A DNA stretch of 64,000 bases from Actinomycetota bacterium (GTDB taxonomy: Bacteria > Actinomycetota > Geothermincolia > Fen-727 > Anoxymicrobiaceae): NCBI GenBank assembly GCA_018831265.1, contig JAHJCO010000029.1, positions 1 through 64,000 of the forward strand, in the 5' to 3' direction. Below the pieces are notes generated by a model. That model saw only the letters and a list, made by a program, of their open reading frames with translations. It did no database searches and had not been told where the DNA came from. Below, piece by piece: positions 50,740 to 61,349 of this stretch (positions are counted from its first letter, which is position 1; each line of letters opens with the position of its first letter). The position numbers were made by a program, and so were the translations under genes.

Positions 50740-51642
50740 CTAGACTTCGATATAGCGCCTGAGGGCCAGCGCGCTGCCGACCGCCCCGATGACGATCCCG
50801 ATCACCACCAGGCCGACGGAAAGCACCGCGAGGTAGGCGTTGCCCACGAGGGTTATGTTCTCAGCGGCGGACTCCAGCTTGGTGATGAACCAGGCGTTCA
50901 CCGCCACCGCTATGAGGATGCTCACGATCGCCCCGAAGAATCCCTCCATCACGCCCTCGAGCATGAACGGCCAGCGGATGAACCAGTTGGTGGCGCCGAC
51001 CAGCTTCATGATGCTGATCTCCTTGCGGCGCGCGTATATCGCCATGCGGATGGTGATAGAGACCAGCGCTATGGACACCAGTCCGAAGGCCAGCACCACC
51101 GCCATCCCGAATTTCTGGATGGCCCCGGTCCATTTGAGCACCTTGTCCACCACGTCGCGCGGGTTCTTGATCTCCTTCTTGCCCGCGTCGTCTACGCTGA
51201 CCTCGGGCCTGGTCTCCAGGCGCTTGGCGACCTCGGTATTGTACTTGGGGTCCTTCATCCGCACCTTGAACTCGGCCGGGAAGGGGTTGCCCTCGATCTG
51301 CTCGATCATATCCGGCTGGTCCTTGTACATGTCCTTGAACTGCTCGAGTGCCTCCTCCTTGGAGATGTACTTGACGCTCTTGACCTCGGTCATCTTGCGT
51401 ATGTAGGACTCCATACTGGTGCGCTCCTCGACTGTTATGTTCTCCTTGAGGAACACCCTTATCTCGTCCACCCTCTCCTTCATGCTCGCGGCCAGGCCGT
51501 TGCCTGCGTGCACGGACATGCTGACCACACCCAGGATCACCAGCGACAGTGTGGTGACCATGACCGCGGCGATTGTGAGCGCCATGTTGCGGCGCATGCT
51601 GGAGGTAGACTCTTTGAAGAAGTATCCGAAATTAACCGCCAT
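50740..51642 (-). CDS. ftsX: Cell division protein FtsX
   Basis: About 300 residues. First helix [20 protein letters not shown], an extracytoplasmic domain with [17 protein letters not shown] and [11 protein letters not shown] segments, then three helices; the cytoplasmic [20 protein letters not shown] loop is the FtsX signature. With FtsE it regulates peptidoglycan hydrolases at division. ATG 51642 (AGAGGAG upstream) overlaps the end of ftsE by 11 bp. Confidence 0.94.
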   Translation of the reverse strand: MAVNFGYFFKESTSSMRRNMALTIAAVMVTTLSLVILGVVSMSVHAGNGLAASMKERVDEIRVFLKENITVEERTSMESYIRKMTEVKSVKYISKEEALEQFKDMYKDQPDMIEQIEGNPFPAEFKVRMKDPKYNTEVAKRLETRPEVSVDDAGKKEIKNPRDVVDKVLKWTGAIQKFGMAVVLAFGLVSIALVSITIRMAIYARRKEISIMKLVGATNWFIRWPFMLEGVMEGFFGAIVSILIAVAVNAWFITKLESAAENITLVGNAYLAVLSVGLVVIGIVIGAVGSALALRRYIEV

Positions 51643-52318
51643 ACCCGTAGACTCCTCTGGTCTGGTCGCGTATGACCCTTCCATCACGCAGCTCGATCAC
51701 CCTCTTCTTGAAGGTGTTGACGATGTCCTGGTCGTGAGTGGCCATCACAACGGTCGTACCCGTACTGTTGATCCGTTCCAGCAGCTTGACGATGCCCTGC
51801 GACATGGTCGGGTCGAGGTTGCCGGTGGGCTCGTCGGCGAGAAGTATGGGCGGCCTGTTCACGAACGCCCTCGCGATCGAAACGCGCTGCTGCTCGCCGC
51901 CCGACAGCTCGTCCGGATACGAATCCAGCTTGTGGGAGAGGCCGACCAGGCGCAGTACCTCCGGCACGTAGGACTCGATTATCCTGCGCGGGCGGCCGGT
52001 CACCTCGAGCGCGTAGGCGACGTTCTCGTAGATGGTCTTCTGGGGCAGGAGCTTGTAGTCCTGGAACACGCAGCCGACCTTCCTGCGAAGGTAGGGTACC
52101 TTCCACTTCTTGATATCGGACAGGTTTGTATCCGCGATGTACACCTGCCCGTTGGTGGCGTCCTCCTCCTTCAGGAGCAGCTTGATGAAGGTCGACTTCC
52201 CGGAGCCGCTGGGCCCGACCAGGAAGACGAACTCCTTCTTTTCGATATCGACCGTCACGTCGTCCAGGGCGTAGATGTTGCCCTGGTACACTTTCGTGAC
52301 CCTTCTCAGCTTGATCAA
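51632..52318 (-). CDS. ftsE: Cell division ATP-binding protein FtsE
   Basis: A 228-residue ABC ATPase: Walker [17 protein letters not shown], signature [15 protein letters not shown], Walker [16 protein letters not shown]-loop [30 protein letters not shown] is the typical FtsE start. Overlaps ftsX by 11 bp. Upstream gap of 73 bp to the PHP gene contains an AT-rich TTATAAAT that may be a promoter. Confidence 0.95.
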   Translation of the reverse strand: MIKLRRVTKVYQGNIYALDDVTVDIEKKEFVFLVGPSGSGKSTFIKLLLKEEDATNGQVYIADTNLSDIKKWKVPYLRRKVGCVFQDYKLLPQKTIYENVAYALEVTGRPRRIIESYVPEVLRLVGLSHKLDSYPDELSGGEQQRVSIARAFVNRPPILLADEPTGNLDPTMSQGIVKLLERINSTGTTVVMATHDQDIVNTFKKRVIELRDGRVIRDQTRGVYGYGG

Positions 52319-52391
52319 ACAAATCCTCCAGTACTACGAGGCCATGACAAACCACGCCCGGCTAACATCAGGGCCATTTATAATTGGCTAC

Positions 52392-53144
52392 TCAGAACGC
52401 TATGTCCTTCCTGCCCCTGGAATGCAGGAACTCACTCACCGAGGCAGCGTCGCGATTCGCGATTCCCTCGTCGGGGAAGCCGGCCTCGTCAATTAGCTTG
52501 AGTGCATTGTCGAAGATCCCGACCAGGGAGGCGTCGTGGGCGTCCGTGCCCAAGGACAGCCGGGCGCCCAGGCGCTTCGCTTCAGCGATCATCGATCTGC
52601 AGTTCTCCTCGCTCCCCCTGCGGACGGAGACGCCCGAGGAGTTGTTTACCTCCAGTAACACGTTGTTAGACGCCGCGGCGCTCACGACCGTTCCGTAGTC
52701 CAGCGGGTAGAGGGGGTTCCCGGGGTGGACCAGGACGTCCACCTTTCCGCTCTCGATCACCGCCAGCGCGGCCCGGGTGTTCTCCTCGACTGAGCCGCCC
52801 TCGTACCCGGTGAAGGGGTGGAACCCCGCGTGAACGATGTCGAGCCTCTCCAGCAGCTCGTCGTGGAGGTCCAGCCCGCCGTCGGAACCCGTTATGTTGC
52901 ACTCGGCGCTGCGCAGTATCTTGACCCCCGAGAGGACCCTGGGGACGATTATCAGGTTGGAGAAGTGGAATGGGTGCGCTCCCGCGCCGAGCGCCGGGCC
53001 GTGGTCGGTCATGCCGACCATCTCGATGCCGCGCTGCGCCGCCACCTCGCATATCTCCCGGATGGTGGAGTAGGCGTGCCCGCTGGCCACCGTATGCACG
53101 TGCAGGTCCGTCTTTATCCGGGGGCCCGTACCCGTTTTCGTCAA
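52392..53144 (-). CDS. PHP-domain phosphoesterase
   Basis: A 250-residue PHP protein with motif I TDLHVHTVASGHAYST, motif II GMTDHGPALGAGAHP, a metal ligand in HAGFHPFTGYEGG and the final TDAHDASLVGIF. Related to YcdX and histidinol-phosphatase-like proteins; the substrate is uncertain. Its start overlaps the prfB stop (ATGA), so translation is coupled. Confidence 0.9.
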   Translation of the reverse strand: MTKTGTGPRIKTDLHVHTVASGHAYSTIREICEVAAQRGIEMVGMTDHGPALGAGAHPFHFSNLIIVPRVLSGVKILRSAECNITGSDGGLDLHDELLERLDIVHAGFHPFTGYEGGSVEENTRAALAVIESGKVDVLVHPGNPLYPLDYGTVVSAAASNNVLLEVNNSSGVSVRRGSEENCRSMIAEAKRLGARLSLGTDAHDASLVGIFDNALKLIDEAGFPDEGIANRDAASVSEFLHSRGRKDIAF

Positions 53145-54269
53145 CGGGCCTCCTCGCCCGAGGCGACCTCCTGCTTCTTACGCCACCGGAGCCCCTCCTC
53201 CAGGAACTGGTCTATCTCGCCGTCCATCACCGCGCTGATATTCCCGGTCTCGACGCCGGTGCGGTGGTCCTTGACCATCTGGTAGGGGTGGAAGACGTAG
53301 GAGCGGATCTGGCTGCCCCAACCTATCTCCATCTTCTGGCCGCGCATCTCCTCCAGCTCCTTCTCCTTCTCCCGCCTGGCGCGCTCCAGCAACCTCGACT
53401 TGAGTATCTTCATGGCGATGGTCTTGTTGCTCATCTGGGAGCGCTCGTTCTGGCACTGCACGACAATGCCGGTCGCCAGGTGGGTTATTCGGACCGCGGA
53501 GTCGGTCACGTTGACGTGCTGGCCGCCCGCCCCCGAGGACCGGAAGGTGTCGATCCGCAGATCCTTCGGGTCGATCTCGATGTCGACGTCCTCACCCGCC
53601 TCTGGTATGGCGTCCAGCGAGACGAACGAGGTGTGTCGCCTCCTGGAGAAGTCGAACGGGGAGATCCTCACCAGGCGGTGCACGCCCTTCTCCAGGGACA
53701 GGAGCCCGTAGGCATACGGCCCCCGGACGGTGAAGGTGGCGCTCTTTATACCGGCTCCCTCGCCCGGTTGTACGTCGTTGAGGTCGGTCTGGAAACCGCG
53801 GCGCTCCGCCCAGCGCAGGTACATGCGCATGAGCATCTCCGCCCATTCCTGGGACTCCATCCCCCCCGCCCCGGGGTGCAGGGAGACAATGGCGTTGTTG
53901 CGGTCGAACTCGCCCTGGAGCAGCGCGGCGTCCTCGATGTCCCGCATCTCCTCCTCGAGGGCACGCACGCCCGAGGCTATCTCCTCCTCGAAGGCCGGGT
54001 CATCCTCCTCCAGTCCCAGGCGGTTCATGTCCTCCAGGGCGGCCAGGTGGGCCATCACCCTGTCGTAGCGGCCCACCTCGTCGTCCAGGCGTGAGAGCCT
54101 GGCCATGGTCTTCCGGGCGCCACCCTGGTCGTCCCAGAACGAGGGGGCCGCGGCCTCCTCGCGAAGTCTGTGGAGTTCGGAGCGCGAGTTGGCGACGTCA
54201 AAGGTAATCACCTATTTTCTCGAGCCTCTTCCTTGCCGGCTCCAACGCGCTGGTGTAGTCGGTAACCAT
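53141..54269 (-). CDS. prfB: Peptide chain release factor 2 with programmed +1 frameshift
   Basis: Translation starts at ATG 54269 (GAGAGGAG 6 nt upstream) and reads 23 codons to an in-frame stop in CTT-TGA-C (TGA at 54198-54200), the canonical RF2 frameshift site; shifting +1 continues as LDVANSRSELHRL in the long frame. RF2 features are the SPF tripeptide (VRISPFDFSRRRHTSF) and GGQ (SSGAGGQHVNVTDSAV). Terminates at UGA/UAA codons; autoregulates by the frameshift. An AGGTGA lies a few bases before CTT as a weak stimulatory Shine-Dalgarno element. Two identical 80-bp palindromes lie immediately upstream. Confidence 0.96.
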
Positions 54270-54292
54270 CACATGCTCCTCTCTAATGATGA

Positions 54293-54467
54293 GTGGCATC
54301 GGAGATTTTCATTGTGTTATGTCCTTATCGTAATCGGAGTACTCCAACAACACTGCAAATCTCCGACCCCACGGTCACCGGTGATGAGTGGCATCGGAGA
54401 TTTTCATTGTGTTATGTCCTTATCGTAATCGGAGTACTCCAACAACACTGCAAATCTCCGACCCCAC
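54293..54467. repeat. Two identical 80-bp palindromic leader elements upstream of prfB
   Basis: 54293-54372 and 54388-54467 are identical over 80 bp, oriented toward prfB on the minus strand (GTGGGGTCGGAGATTT ... AAAATCTCCGATGCCAC). The inner copy ends 23 nt before the prfB ATG and is followed by CTCATCATTAGAGAGGAG, containing its ribosome-binding site. They share length and about three quarters of their bases with the copy at 11045. Confidence 0.88.
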
Positions 54468-54508
54468 TGACAGCGACGTTTGGTTGCTATGACTCTGGGA
54501 TGTGGCTA

Positions 54509-57010
54509 TCAGGCTTCTACGCCGCAGCATTTCTTGTACTTCTTGCCGCTGCCGCACGGGCAGGGGGCGTTGCGGCCTACCTTGTCGGACTGCCGCTGCT
54601 CGCCGCCCGGTGACTCATCGGCGCCGGATTCGATGACCCTCACCGGAGCACGCTCCTCCAGCTCCACTATCTGAGCGTGGAAGATGTAACGCGAGAACTC
54701 CTCCTTGATAGACTGGGTCATCTGGGCGAACATGTCGAACGCCTCGGTCTGATACTCCACCAGCGGGTCGCGCCCCGCCATGCCGCGCAACCCGATGCCC
54801 TCCTGCAGGTAGTCGAGCTCGTAGAGGTGCTCGCGCCACTTGTTGTCTATCACCTCGAGCATAACGTTGCGCTCGAGCCTCCGCATGACCTCCTCGCCCA
54901 GCTCCACCTCGCGCGCCTCGTAGGCCCTGCCCGCGTCGTCCAGGAGCATCAGCCGCAGGTCCTCCTGGCTCAGGTCCTCCAGCTCGAGGTCCTCCCTGCC
55001 CAACGAGACCGGGAATATCTGCGCCAGGTACACGAACAGCCCGTCGAGGTCCCAGTCCTCGGGAAAGGAGTTCGGGTTGGTGAACGTGTCCACCGCCGAG
55101 TTCACGGTCTCCTCTATCCATTCGGAGGCCAGCTCCCTGAAGCTGCCGCCCTCCAGAAGAGCGGTCCTCTCGCCGTAGATGAGCTCGCGCTGCTTGTTCA
55201 TCACGTCGTCGTACTTGAGCAGGTTCTTCCGTATCTCGAAGTTCTGGGCCTCGACCTGCTTCTGCGCGGACTCGATGGCCTTGGTCACCATCTTGTTCTC
55301 TATGGGCACGTCCTCCGGGAAGTGGAAGCGGTCCATCAGGCCCCCGATGGCGTTGGAGGCGAACCGCCGCATGAGGTCATCCTCCAGCGACAGGTAGAAC
55401 CGTGAGGCCCCGGGGTCGCCCTGGCGGCCGGAGCGCCCCCTGAGCTGGTTGTCGATGCGGCGCGACTCGTGGCGTTCCGTGCCGATCACCTTGAGCCCGC
55501 CGACCAGCGGGACCCCCTCGCCGAGCTTGATGTCGGTACCCCTGCCCGCCATGTTGGTCGCGATGGTCACCCCGTGAGGCTCACCGGCAAGGGCGATTAT
55601 CTCGGCCTCTCTCTCGTGGTGCTTGGCGTTCAACACCTCGTGCTCGATGCCCCGGCGCGCAAGCATCTTCGAGAGCCGCTCCGACTTCTCGATAGAGACG
55701 GTGCCGACCAGGAGTGGCTCGCTCCGCTCGTAGCACTCGGCTATGTCGTCCACGACCGCCTCGAACTTCGCCTTCTCCGACTTGTAGATCAGGTCCGGCA
55801 GGTCCTCGCGAACCATCGGCTCGTTTGTCGGTATGACCACGGTCTCCAGCTCATAGGTGTGCCTGAACTCGTCGGCCTCGGTGGCGGCGGTGCCGGTCAT
55901 GCCGGCCAGCTTGTCGTACATGCGGAAGTAGTTCTGGAAGGTTATGGTGGCCAGGGTCTGGTTCTCCTCCCTGATGCGCACCCCTTCCTTCGCCTCGATC
56001 CCCTGGTGGATGCCGTCCGAGTACCTCCTGCCGGTCATGAGGCGGCCCGTGAACTCGTCGACGATGATGACCTCACCGTCCTTGATAATGTAGTCCACCT
56101 CGTTGCGGAAGAGCTCCTTGGCCTTTATCGACACCTCCATCTGGTGGACCAGGTTGTTGTAGACGTTGTCGTAGAGGTTTTCCACGCCTATCATCTGCTC
56201 GACCCGCGACACGCCGTCCTCGGTGACGGCGATGGTGCGCGACTTCTCGTCCACCTCGTAGTCCTGGTCCCGGCGAAGCTTCTTCGCTATCTGGGCGAAC
56301 TGCCGGTACCAGCGGACCGACTCGGTCGCGGCCCCGCTGATGATGAGAGGGGTGCGGGCCTCGTCGATCAGGATGCTGTCCACCTCGTCCACGATCGCGA
56401 AGTGGTGGCCCCGCTGGACCATGTGGGCGGGCTCCATGACCATGTTGTCGCGCAGGTAGTCGAACCCGAACTCGTTGTTGGTGCCGAAGGTGACGTCGCT
56501 ACCGTAGGCTATCCGCCTCTCGGGCGGGTCCATGTGCGCCTGGATCAGCCCCACGCTCATGCCCAGGAACCCGTATATGACGCCCATCCACTCGCTGTCG
56601 CGCCTGGCCAGGTAGTCGTTCACGGTGACCATGTGGACGCCTAGTCCGCCCAGATGGTTGAGGTACACGGGCAGCGTGGCGACCAGGGTCTTGCCTTCGC
56701 CCGTCTTCATCTCGGCGATCTTGCCCTGGTGCAGGACGATGCCGCCCATCACCTGGACGTCGAAGTGCCTCTCGCCGAGCGTCCGCCTGGAAACCTCCCG
56801 CACCACGGCGAATGCCTCCGGCAGGAGGTCGTCGAGCGACTCGCCGGCCTCGTGCCGGGAACGGAACTCGGGGGTCTTCGCGGTGAGGTCGGAGTCGGAG
56901 AGGGCCTGGACTTCGGGCTCCAGGTCGTTGACCCGGACTACCAGGACCTCAAGGTCCCGAATCTTCTTGCTCTCCCCAAAACGAAGAGCTTTCTGGACTC
57001 CCTTCAGCAA
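54509..57010 (-). CDS. secA: Preprotein translocase ATPase SecA
   Basis: An 833-residue SecA. Nucleotide site [33 protein letters not shown], preprotein-binding domain, and [18 protein letters not shown]; the C-terminal zinc SEC-C motif is [16 protein letters not shown] start at 57010 with GGAG 5 nt upstream; the N-terminus [20 protein letters not shown] matches the family, so the 62-bp overlap with the upstream HD-domain gene is real. Confidence 0.97.
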   Translation of the reverse strand: MLKGVQKALRFGESKKIRDLEVLVVRVNDLEPEVQALSDSDLTAKTPEFRSRHEAGESLDDLLPEAFAVVREVSRRTLGERHFDVQVMGGIVLHQGKIAEMKTGEGKTLVATLPVYLNHLGGLGVHMVTVNDYLARRDSEWMGVIYGFLGMSVGLIQAHMDPPERRIAYGSDVTFGTNNEFGFDYLRDNMVMEPAHMVQRGHHFAIVDEVDSILIDEARTPLIISGAATESVRWYRQFAQIAKKLRRDQDYEVDEKSRTIAVTEDGVSRVEQMIGVENLYDNVYNNLVHQMEVSIKAKELFRNEVDYIIKDGEVIIVDEFTGRLMTGRRYSDGIHQGIEAKEGVRIREENQTLATITFQNYFRMYDKLAGMTGTAATEADEFRHTYELETVVIPTNEPMVREDLPDLIYKSEKAKFEAVVDDIAECYERSEPLLVGTVSIEKSERLSKMLARRGIEHEVLNAKHHEREAEIIALAGEPHGVTIATNMAGRGTDIKLGEGVPLVGGLKVIGTERHESRRIDNQLRGRSGRQGDPGASRFYLSLEDDLMRRFASNAIGGLMDRFHFPEDVPIENKMVTKAIESAQKQVEAQNFEIRKNLLKYDDVMNKQRELIYGERTALLEGGSFRELASEWIEETVNSAVDTFTNPNSFPEDWDLDGLFVYLAQIFPVSLGREDLELEDLSQEDLRLMLLDDAGRAYEAREVELGEEVMRRLERNVMLEVIDNKWREHLYELDYLQEGIGLRGMAGRDPLVEYQTEAFDMFAQMTQSIKEEFSRYIFHAQIVELEERAPVRVIESGADESPGGEQRQSDKVGRNAPCPCGSGKKYKKCCGVEA

Positions 57011-58688
57011 TTGTCTCCGACTCCCTCGGCATCCTCGTTATCACGCGGGCGATCGCCCGCAGTACCTTGCTGTCGTAACGCACGCCCCGCTCGAGGTTCA
57101 TCTCGGTGAGGGCGTCCTGCTCTCCGAGCGGCTCCCGGTCGGGGCTGCCTCGCAGCAGCGATTCGAAGTCGTCCACCGCGCTCAGTATCCCCGAGCCCAG
57201 TGATACCGCCCGCCGCTTGTCCACGTCCGTCACCCTGTCACGCAGGCCTTCCCTGCCGCCCAGTATCTCGGCGGCGACGTCCAGGTACTCCACCTTGCCC
57301 AGGATGTCCACTCCCCCGCTAATCACGCCCTCGGCCGAAGCGAGCTCGAGCTGGTCCACCGGGGCACCGGCCCTGTTGATGGCACCGATGTCATGGAGGT
57401 AGCCGGCGTACTCCACCTGCTTGACGTCCTCGGGCGCCAGACCGAGCTCTCCTGCGACCCCCGCGGCGATGGCGGCCACCCTCTGCGAGTGCCCGGGCGG
57501 GACCAGGCCGGTCCCCTCCGGGATCGCGGACAGCACCCTGATGGTCTCCAGGAGCAGCTGCTCCGTTGCCGCCACCCGGTGGTAGGCGAACCAGTAGACC
57601 ACCAGCAGCGGCAGTATGAACAGCACGGACCAGATCCCGATACCTATGAACACCAGCCCCATCAGCACGCCTGTGAACCCGAGGATCAGGAACGGCAGCC
57701 AGGACTTCCGCAGGGTGCTCCTGAAGTAGACGCCCGTCGCGTAGTAGCCCTCACTGGACAGGACGTAAGACTCCTTCGCCAGGAAGAACACGAACAGCAC
57801 GGCGGCGGCCAGGGCTATGCCTATCAGCACCGTCGGCGAGTAATTACCCGTAAGGATCGGCTTCTTCGGCAGGACCTTGACCACCAGGAAGAACACCGTG
57901 GCGGCGAAGCCCACCCCGATGTAGTCGAGGAGCATCCCCACGAAATCTTCCTTGTGGACGTGGGTGACCATCGTGGTCAGGAAGACCACTATGGTGCCCG
58001 CCAGGAACACCCACATGACTTCGACACATCCGGAGTAGCTCATGTTCTGGTACGTTACGTCGGGCAGCTTGACCGGGAGGGCCAGCATCGCTCCCAGGAG
58101 CGGGGCCAGCCCCAGGCTGATGCTGCCCCCGCCCTTCAGCTCGAGGCTCAGCAGCGCCGCGGCCGTGAACACCAGGAACCAGAACAGCAGGTTGCTGTAG
58201 TCGATGCTCCCGAACCTGGTGAATATCAGGCTCAGCACCAGGAAAGCGAACGCCACCACGCCGGTCACCGGGAGGACCAGCGCCATTCCGCCGCCCGTTG
58301 GAAGCCCGCGCGAGACCCTCTCGCGCCTCTCCCGCTCGCGGGCGGGTCTCCGGGGCCCGGCAGGCTCCCGAGCCTCGTCTTCCGGTTCCAGCTCGGGGAC
58401 CGTCTTCTCCCCGGTCGGCGCGGGCGTCGTTGCGCGAGTCGACCCGCCGGGCTCCGCGACCTGTGTGCCTTCGGTCTCCAGCTCGGTCGCGAGCTCGGCT
58501 ATCTCGTCGGAGAGCTCCATCTCCTGCCGGACCTCGGCCGTCTCCCAGGGCTCCAGCGGCTCCAGGTTCTCGAAGACCGTCTTGCGGTCCCTGGCCCTAG
58601 AGGTCTTCCGGCGGCCTTTCCCGGCCTTTCTTCCTTCGGGAGCCGGCTCTCTTCCGGTGCTCCGTCCTGTCTCGTCGTCTCGGTTCAC
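56949..58688 (-). CDS. Membrane protein with degenerate HD domain
   Basis: A 579-residue protein. Residues 1-150 are a highly charged cytoplasmic region ([16 protein letters not shown]), then about eight hydrophobic segments from 155 to 400, and a C-terminal HD-like domain with [18 protein letters not shown] but no GYP motif. It resembles the neighbouring HD-GYP protein in layout and probably arose from it. GTG 58688 gives a 92-bp overlap with that gene; the stop is inside secA by 62 bp. It may sense a signal without hydrolysing c-di-GMP. Confidence 0.78.
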   Translation of the reverse strand: MNRDDETGRSTGREPAPEGRKAGKGRRKTSRARDRKTVFENLEPLEPWETAEVRQEMELSDEIAELATELETEGTQVAEPGGSTRATTPAPTGEKTVPELEPEDEAREPAGPRRPARERERRERVSRGLPTGGGMALVLPVTGVVAFAFLVLSLIFTRFGSIDYSNLLFWFLVFTAAALLSLELKGGGSISLGLAPLLGAMLALPVKLPDVTYQNMSYSGCVEVMWVFLAGTIVVFLTTMVTHVHKEDFVGMLLDYIGVGFAATVFFLVVKVLPKKPILTGNYSPTVLIGIALAAAVLFVFFLAKESYVLSSEGYYATGVYFRSTLRKSWLPFLILGFTGVLMGLVFIGIGIWSVLFILPLLVVYWFAYHRVAATEQLLLETIRVLSAIPEGTGLVPPGHSQRVAAIAAGVAGELGLAPEDVKQVEYAGYLHDIGAINRAGAPVDQLELASAEGVISGGVDILGKVEYLDVAAEILGGREGLRDRVTDVDKRRAVSLGSGILSAVDDFESLLRGSPDREPLGEQDALTEMNLERGVRYDSKVLRAIARVITRMPRESETIAEGSPESSSFWGEQEDSGP

Positions 58689-60252
58689 CTTCCGCCCTTC
58701 TCCACTCCTTCATGTCCTTCTCGATGTCGTCCTGCATCTCGGCGAACTTGATCCCCTCGCCGGGGGTCGCGCCCGGCTCGCCCGCGCGCTCGGCGCCCTC
58801 CGGGCCGGCCAGCGCATCTTCGAGGGTAGGCTGCTCCGGCTCCGGCGCCCTCGCACCCTGCTTGTAGGAAGGCATCCCGAGGCGCTCCTCGAGCGCCCCG
58901 CTCCAGAGGCCTCGTGCAATGACGACCTTCGAGAACGCGTCTACGACCTCGGGGTCGAACTGGATGCCCTTTGCCCTGACCACCTCGCTCGCCGCGCCGT
59001 GCGGGCTCAGCGGTTCGCGGTAGGTGGTCTCGCGTCGCATCGCGTCGAACGCGTCGGCGATCGCCAGGATCCGTGCTCCCACCGGTATTGTCTCCCCGGA
59101 CAGCCCGTCGGGGTAGCCGCTGCCGTCGAACATCTCGTGGTGGTGCCGGATCGTGGGCGCCACGGGCGCGAACGACTTCTCGCGGCCGACGATGCCCGCC
59201 GCCACCAGGGGGTGCTTTCGCACCTCCTCGTACTCCTCGGGCGTGAGCCTGCCCGGCTTGTTGATGACCTCGAGGGCGAGGCTGAGCCTCCCCACGTCGT
59301 GCAGGAGGGCGGCCTGCCTGATGTAGTGGACGTCCTCCTCGGTGAAGTTCATCTCCTCGGCTATCGCCACGGCGTAGTCGGACACGCCGTTGCTGTGCCC
59401 TTCGCTGAACATCCCGCCGGATTCCACCGCCTCCATTATCGCGAGGGTGGTATCGTCGCAGACATCCCTCATGGTCGAGTACCTCGTGTAGACGACCCTG
59501 ACGGCAAGGAGCGGCGCGAACAGGAGCACCACCGCGGCGTACTCGAGCCTCACGTACACAACTGCAGCCAGGAACCCTATCGCGCTGTAGAGCAGGAAGG
59601 AAGGACCCTTCGGCAGCATCTTTCTCACCCAGAAGCGTGTCAGCCGTTCTCCTTCCGGCGTGAGCACCATGGTCGCCAGGGTGGTGTTGAGGGCGTAGAA
59701 GACTATGGTCGCCAGAATCCAGGGGAGCAGCAGCCTGGGGATGTTCATGCTCATTGTGGCGGCCTTGGGGCTGGTGAGCTCGTAGGTCAACCTTGCCCCG
59801 CCCGTGTTCCAGAAGACCAGGGCCGCGGCACCGGCGCTGAACGAGAGCATCGCCGCGTTGTACAGCAACCTGCGCAGCCCGTACTCGCCCTGCTCCATGT
59901 AGAAGACGGGAAGCCCGAACAGCGCCACGACCGCGCACCCCACGGCGCCGGAAACCATCATGGCCATGACCAGGGGCAGCCACGCCAGGGAGATCCTTCC
60001 GCCGGGCTTCATGGGCAGCGCGAAGTACTCGGAGGCCAGGAAGAGGATGCCCAGGAGCACGACGGCCCACCAGTTCTGCTTCTGGTAGGTGAAGCCGAGC
60101 AGGACGTACACGCCCGCGGTCAGCACCAGCAGGACCGCAAGCGAGTTGTCCGCCCGCGTGCGCCCGAAGCGCTGCTTTTCCTGCCGCGGAGCGCCTTGCT
60201 CGCGCTCGAGCAGGCCTTCCTCGAAGCGCAGGTTGGAGCGACCCTTTACCAT
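58597..60252 (-). CDS. Membrane HD-GYP domain protein (c-di-GMP phosphodiesterase-like)
   Basis: About 551 residues from ATG 60252. Eight or so hydrophobic segments (residues 30-250) precede a C-terminal HD-GYP domain: LLHDVGRLSLALEVINKPG, RHHHEMFDGSGYPDGLSGE and IPVGARILAIADAFDAM, complete with HD and GYP signatures. Expected to hydrolyse cyclic di-GMP in response to a membrane signal. The last 92 bp overlap the next gene in another frame, where both encode basic tails ([13 protein letters not shown]). Confidence 0.88.
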   Translation of the reverse strand: MVKGRSNLRFEEGLLEREQGAPRQEKQRFGRTRADNSLAVLLVLTAGVYVLLGFTYQKQNWWAVVLLGILFLASEYFALPMKPGGRISLAWLPLVMAMMVSGAVGCAVVALFGLPVFYMEQGEYGLRRLLYNAAMLSFSAGAAALVFWNTGGARLTYELTSPKAATMSMNIPRLLLPWILATIVFYALNTTLATMVLTPEGERLTRFWVRKMLPKGPSFLLYSAIGFLAAVVYVRLEYAAVVLLFAPLLAVRVVYTRYSTMRDVCDDTTLAIMEAVESGGMFSEGHSNGVSDYAVAIAEEMNFTEEDVHYIRQAALLHDVGRLSLALEVINKPGRLTPEEYEEVRKHPLVAAGIVGREKSFAPVAPTIRHHHEMFDGSGYPDGLSGETIPVGARILAIADAFDAMRRETTYREPLSPHGAASEVVRAKGIQFDPEVVDAFSKVVIARGLWSGALEERLGMPSYKQGARAPEPEQPTLEDALAGPEGAERAGEPGATPGEGIKFAEMQDDIEKDMKEWRRAEGEPRRRDRTEHRKRAGSRRKKGRERPPEDL

Positions 60253-60342
60253 CGAATCCCCGCCCCTCCGAGGAGGAACACCTCGGCCGCCCATTTCAGA
60301 AATTTGGTGGCGAAATCGATGACTCCCGCCATCACCGCCCTC

Positions 60343-60885
60343 CTACCCCGAAGTATCGATCAAGCCGTAGTCACCGTCGTTGCGCCTGTACACCACGTTG
60401 GCACTGCCGGTGTCCGAGTTGGTGAACACATAGAAATCGTGACCGAGCATCTCCATCTGCAGCGCGGCTTCCTCCGGTGTCATCGGCTTGATGCTTATCG
60501 TCTTCGTCCTCACTATCGTCGGCTCGGCCCGTTCCTCCTCGCCCTCCTCGGCGGGGAGCCTCCGGCCCGGGACCTGCCCGTGGGAGCGTCCGATCTGCTT
60601 GCCGTGGTATTTCTTGATCTGCCTCTGCAGCTTGGCTACCGCCTTGTCGACGGCGATGTACATGTCCCTGTCGGCCTCCTCGGCCCGCAGGAGCGGACCG
60701 TTGCCGAAGAGGGTCACCTCGGCCTTCTGGTTGAGCTGGATGCTCGGGTTCTTCTCCACCTCGAGCTTGACCTCGACCTCCTTGAACCCGAGGCCGAGCT
60801 TGCCGAGCTTGGCCACCTTCTGCTCGGCGTGGCGCCGTAGCGATTCGGTGACCTCTATGTTCTTTCCTTTTACCACGATCTGCAA
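60343..60885 (-). CDS. hpf: Long-form ribosome hibernation promoting factor
   Basis: About 180 residues from TTG 60885 (GGAGG 8 nt upstream). N-terminal S30AE domain QIVVKGKNIEVTESLRRHAE ... AVAKLQRQIKKYHGK, a charged linker, and the C-terminal dimerisation domain PMTPEEAALQMEMLGHDFYV ... YRRNDGDYGLID. It joins two 70S ribosomes into inactive 100S particles in stationary phase. Confidence 0.94.
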   Translation of the reverse strand: MQIVVKGKNIEVTESLRRHAEQKVAKLGKLGLGFKEVEVKLEVEKNPSIQLNQKAEVTLFGNGPLLRAEEADRDMYIAVDKAVAKLQRQIKKYHGKQIGRSHGQVPGRRLPAEEGEEERAEPTIVRTKTISIKPMTPEEAALQMEMLGHDFYVFTNSDTGSANVVYRRNDGDYGLIDTSG

Positions 60886-61005
60886 ACCTGTTACCTCCGG
60901 GATGACTATTGAAGGGCGAACCCGAGTAGCAGCCCTATCAAGCAACACAACCCCACCTGTGACCACTCGTCAGAATGGGGTTGCCTGGTTTATTCCTGCT
61001 TTCGT

Positions 61006-61209
61006 TCAGACCTGCCTGGTGACATTGGTCGCCTTGGGACCCCTGTCTCCTTCCACGACGTCGAACTGCACCGCCTCGCCCTCGTTGAGCGTGCGGTAGC
61101 CGTCGGCCTTGATATCGGAGAAATGGACGAATACGTCACCGCCGCTCTCGCGCTCGATGAAGCCGAATCCCTTCTCCGGGTTGAACCATTTGACAACACC
61201 TGATTCCAC
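61006..61209 (-). CDS. Cold-shock protein
   Basis: A 67-residue CSD protein with RNP1 KGFGFIE and RNP2 VFVHFSD, single domain [18 protein letters not shown]... to TNVTRQV. Nucleic-acid chaperone. The 517 bp upstream (61210-61726) has no protein gene and may include an extended leader. Confidence 0.95.
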   Translation of the reverse strand: MESGVVKWFNPEKGFGFIERESGGDVFVHFSDIKADGYRTLNEGEAVQFDVVEGDRGPKATNVTRQV

Positions 61210-61271
61210 ACGTCCCCCTACTGCTCAAACTGTCTCGAGTAGGGTAGCACAGGACACACCTACTATCAAAC

Positions 61272-61349
61272 GGGGTCAGACCCCGCTTTTGCCGTTCGAT
61301 AAGCCCGCTCAAAACAACGACACAATGCAAAAGCAAGGGGTCTGACCCC
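61272..61349. repeat. REPIN-like element, GGGGTCAGACCCC type (78 bp)
   Basis: Each end is a near-perfect palindrome: GGGGTCAGACCCC at 61272-61284 and GGGGTCTGACCCC at 61337-61349, and the ends are inverted relative to each other with inner GCTTTTGC/GCAAAAGC. This is the double-palindrome layout of REPINs. Confidence 0.78.

Noticed and set aside
54293..54467. CRISPR or T-box upstream of prfB
   Set aside because: Two adjacent identical 80-bp palindromes without spacers; no T-box motif and prfB is not a T-box target.
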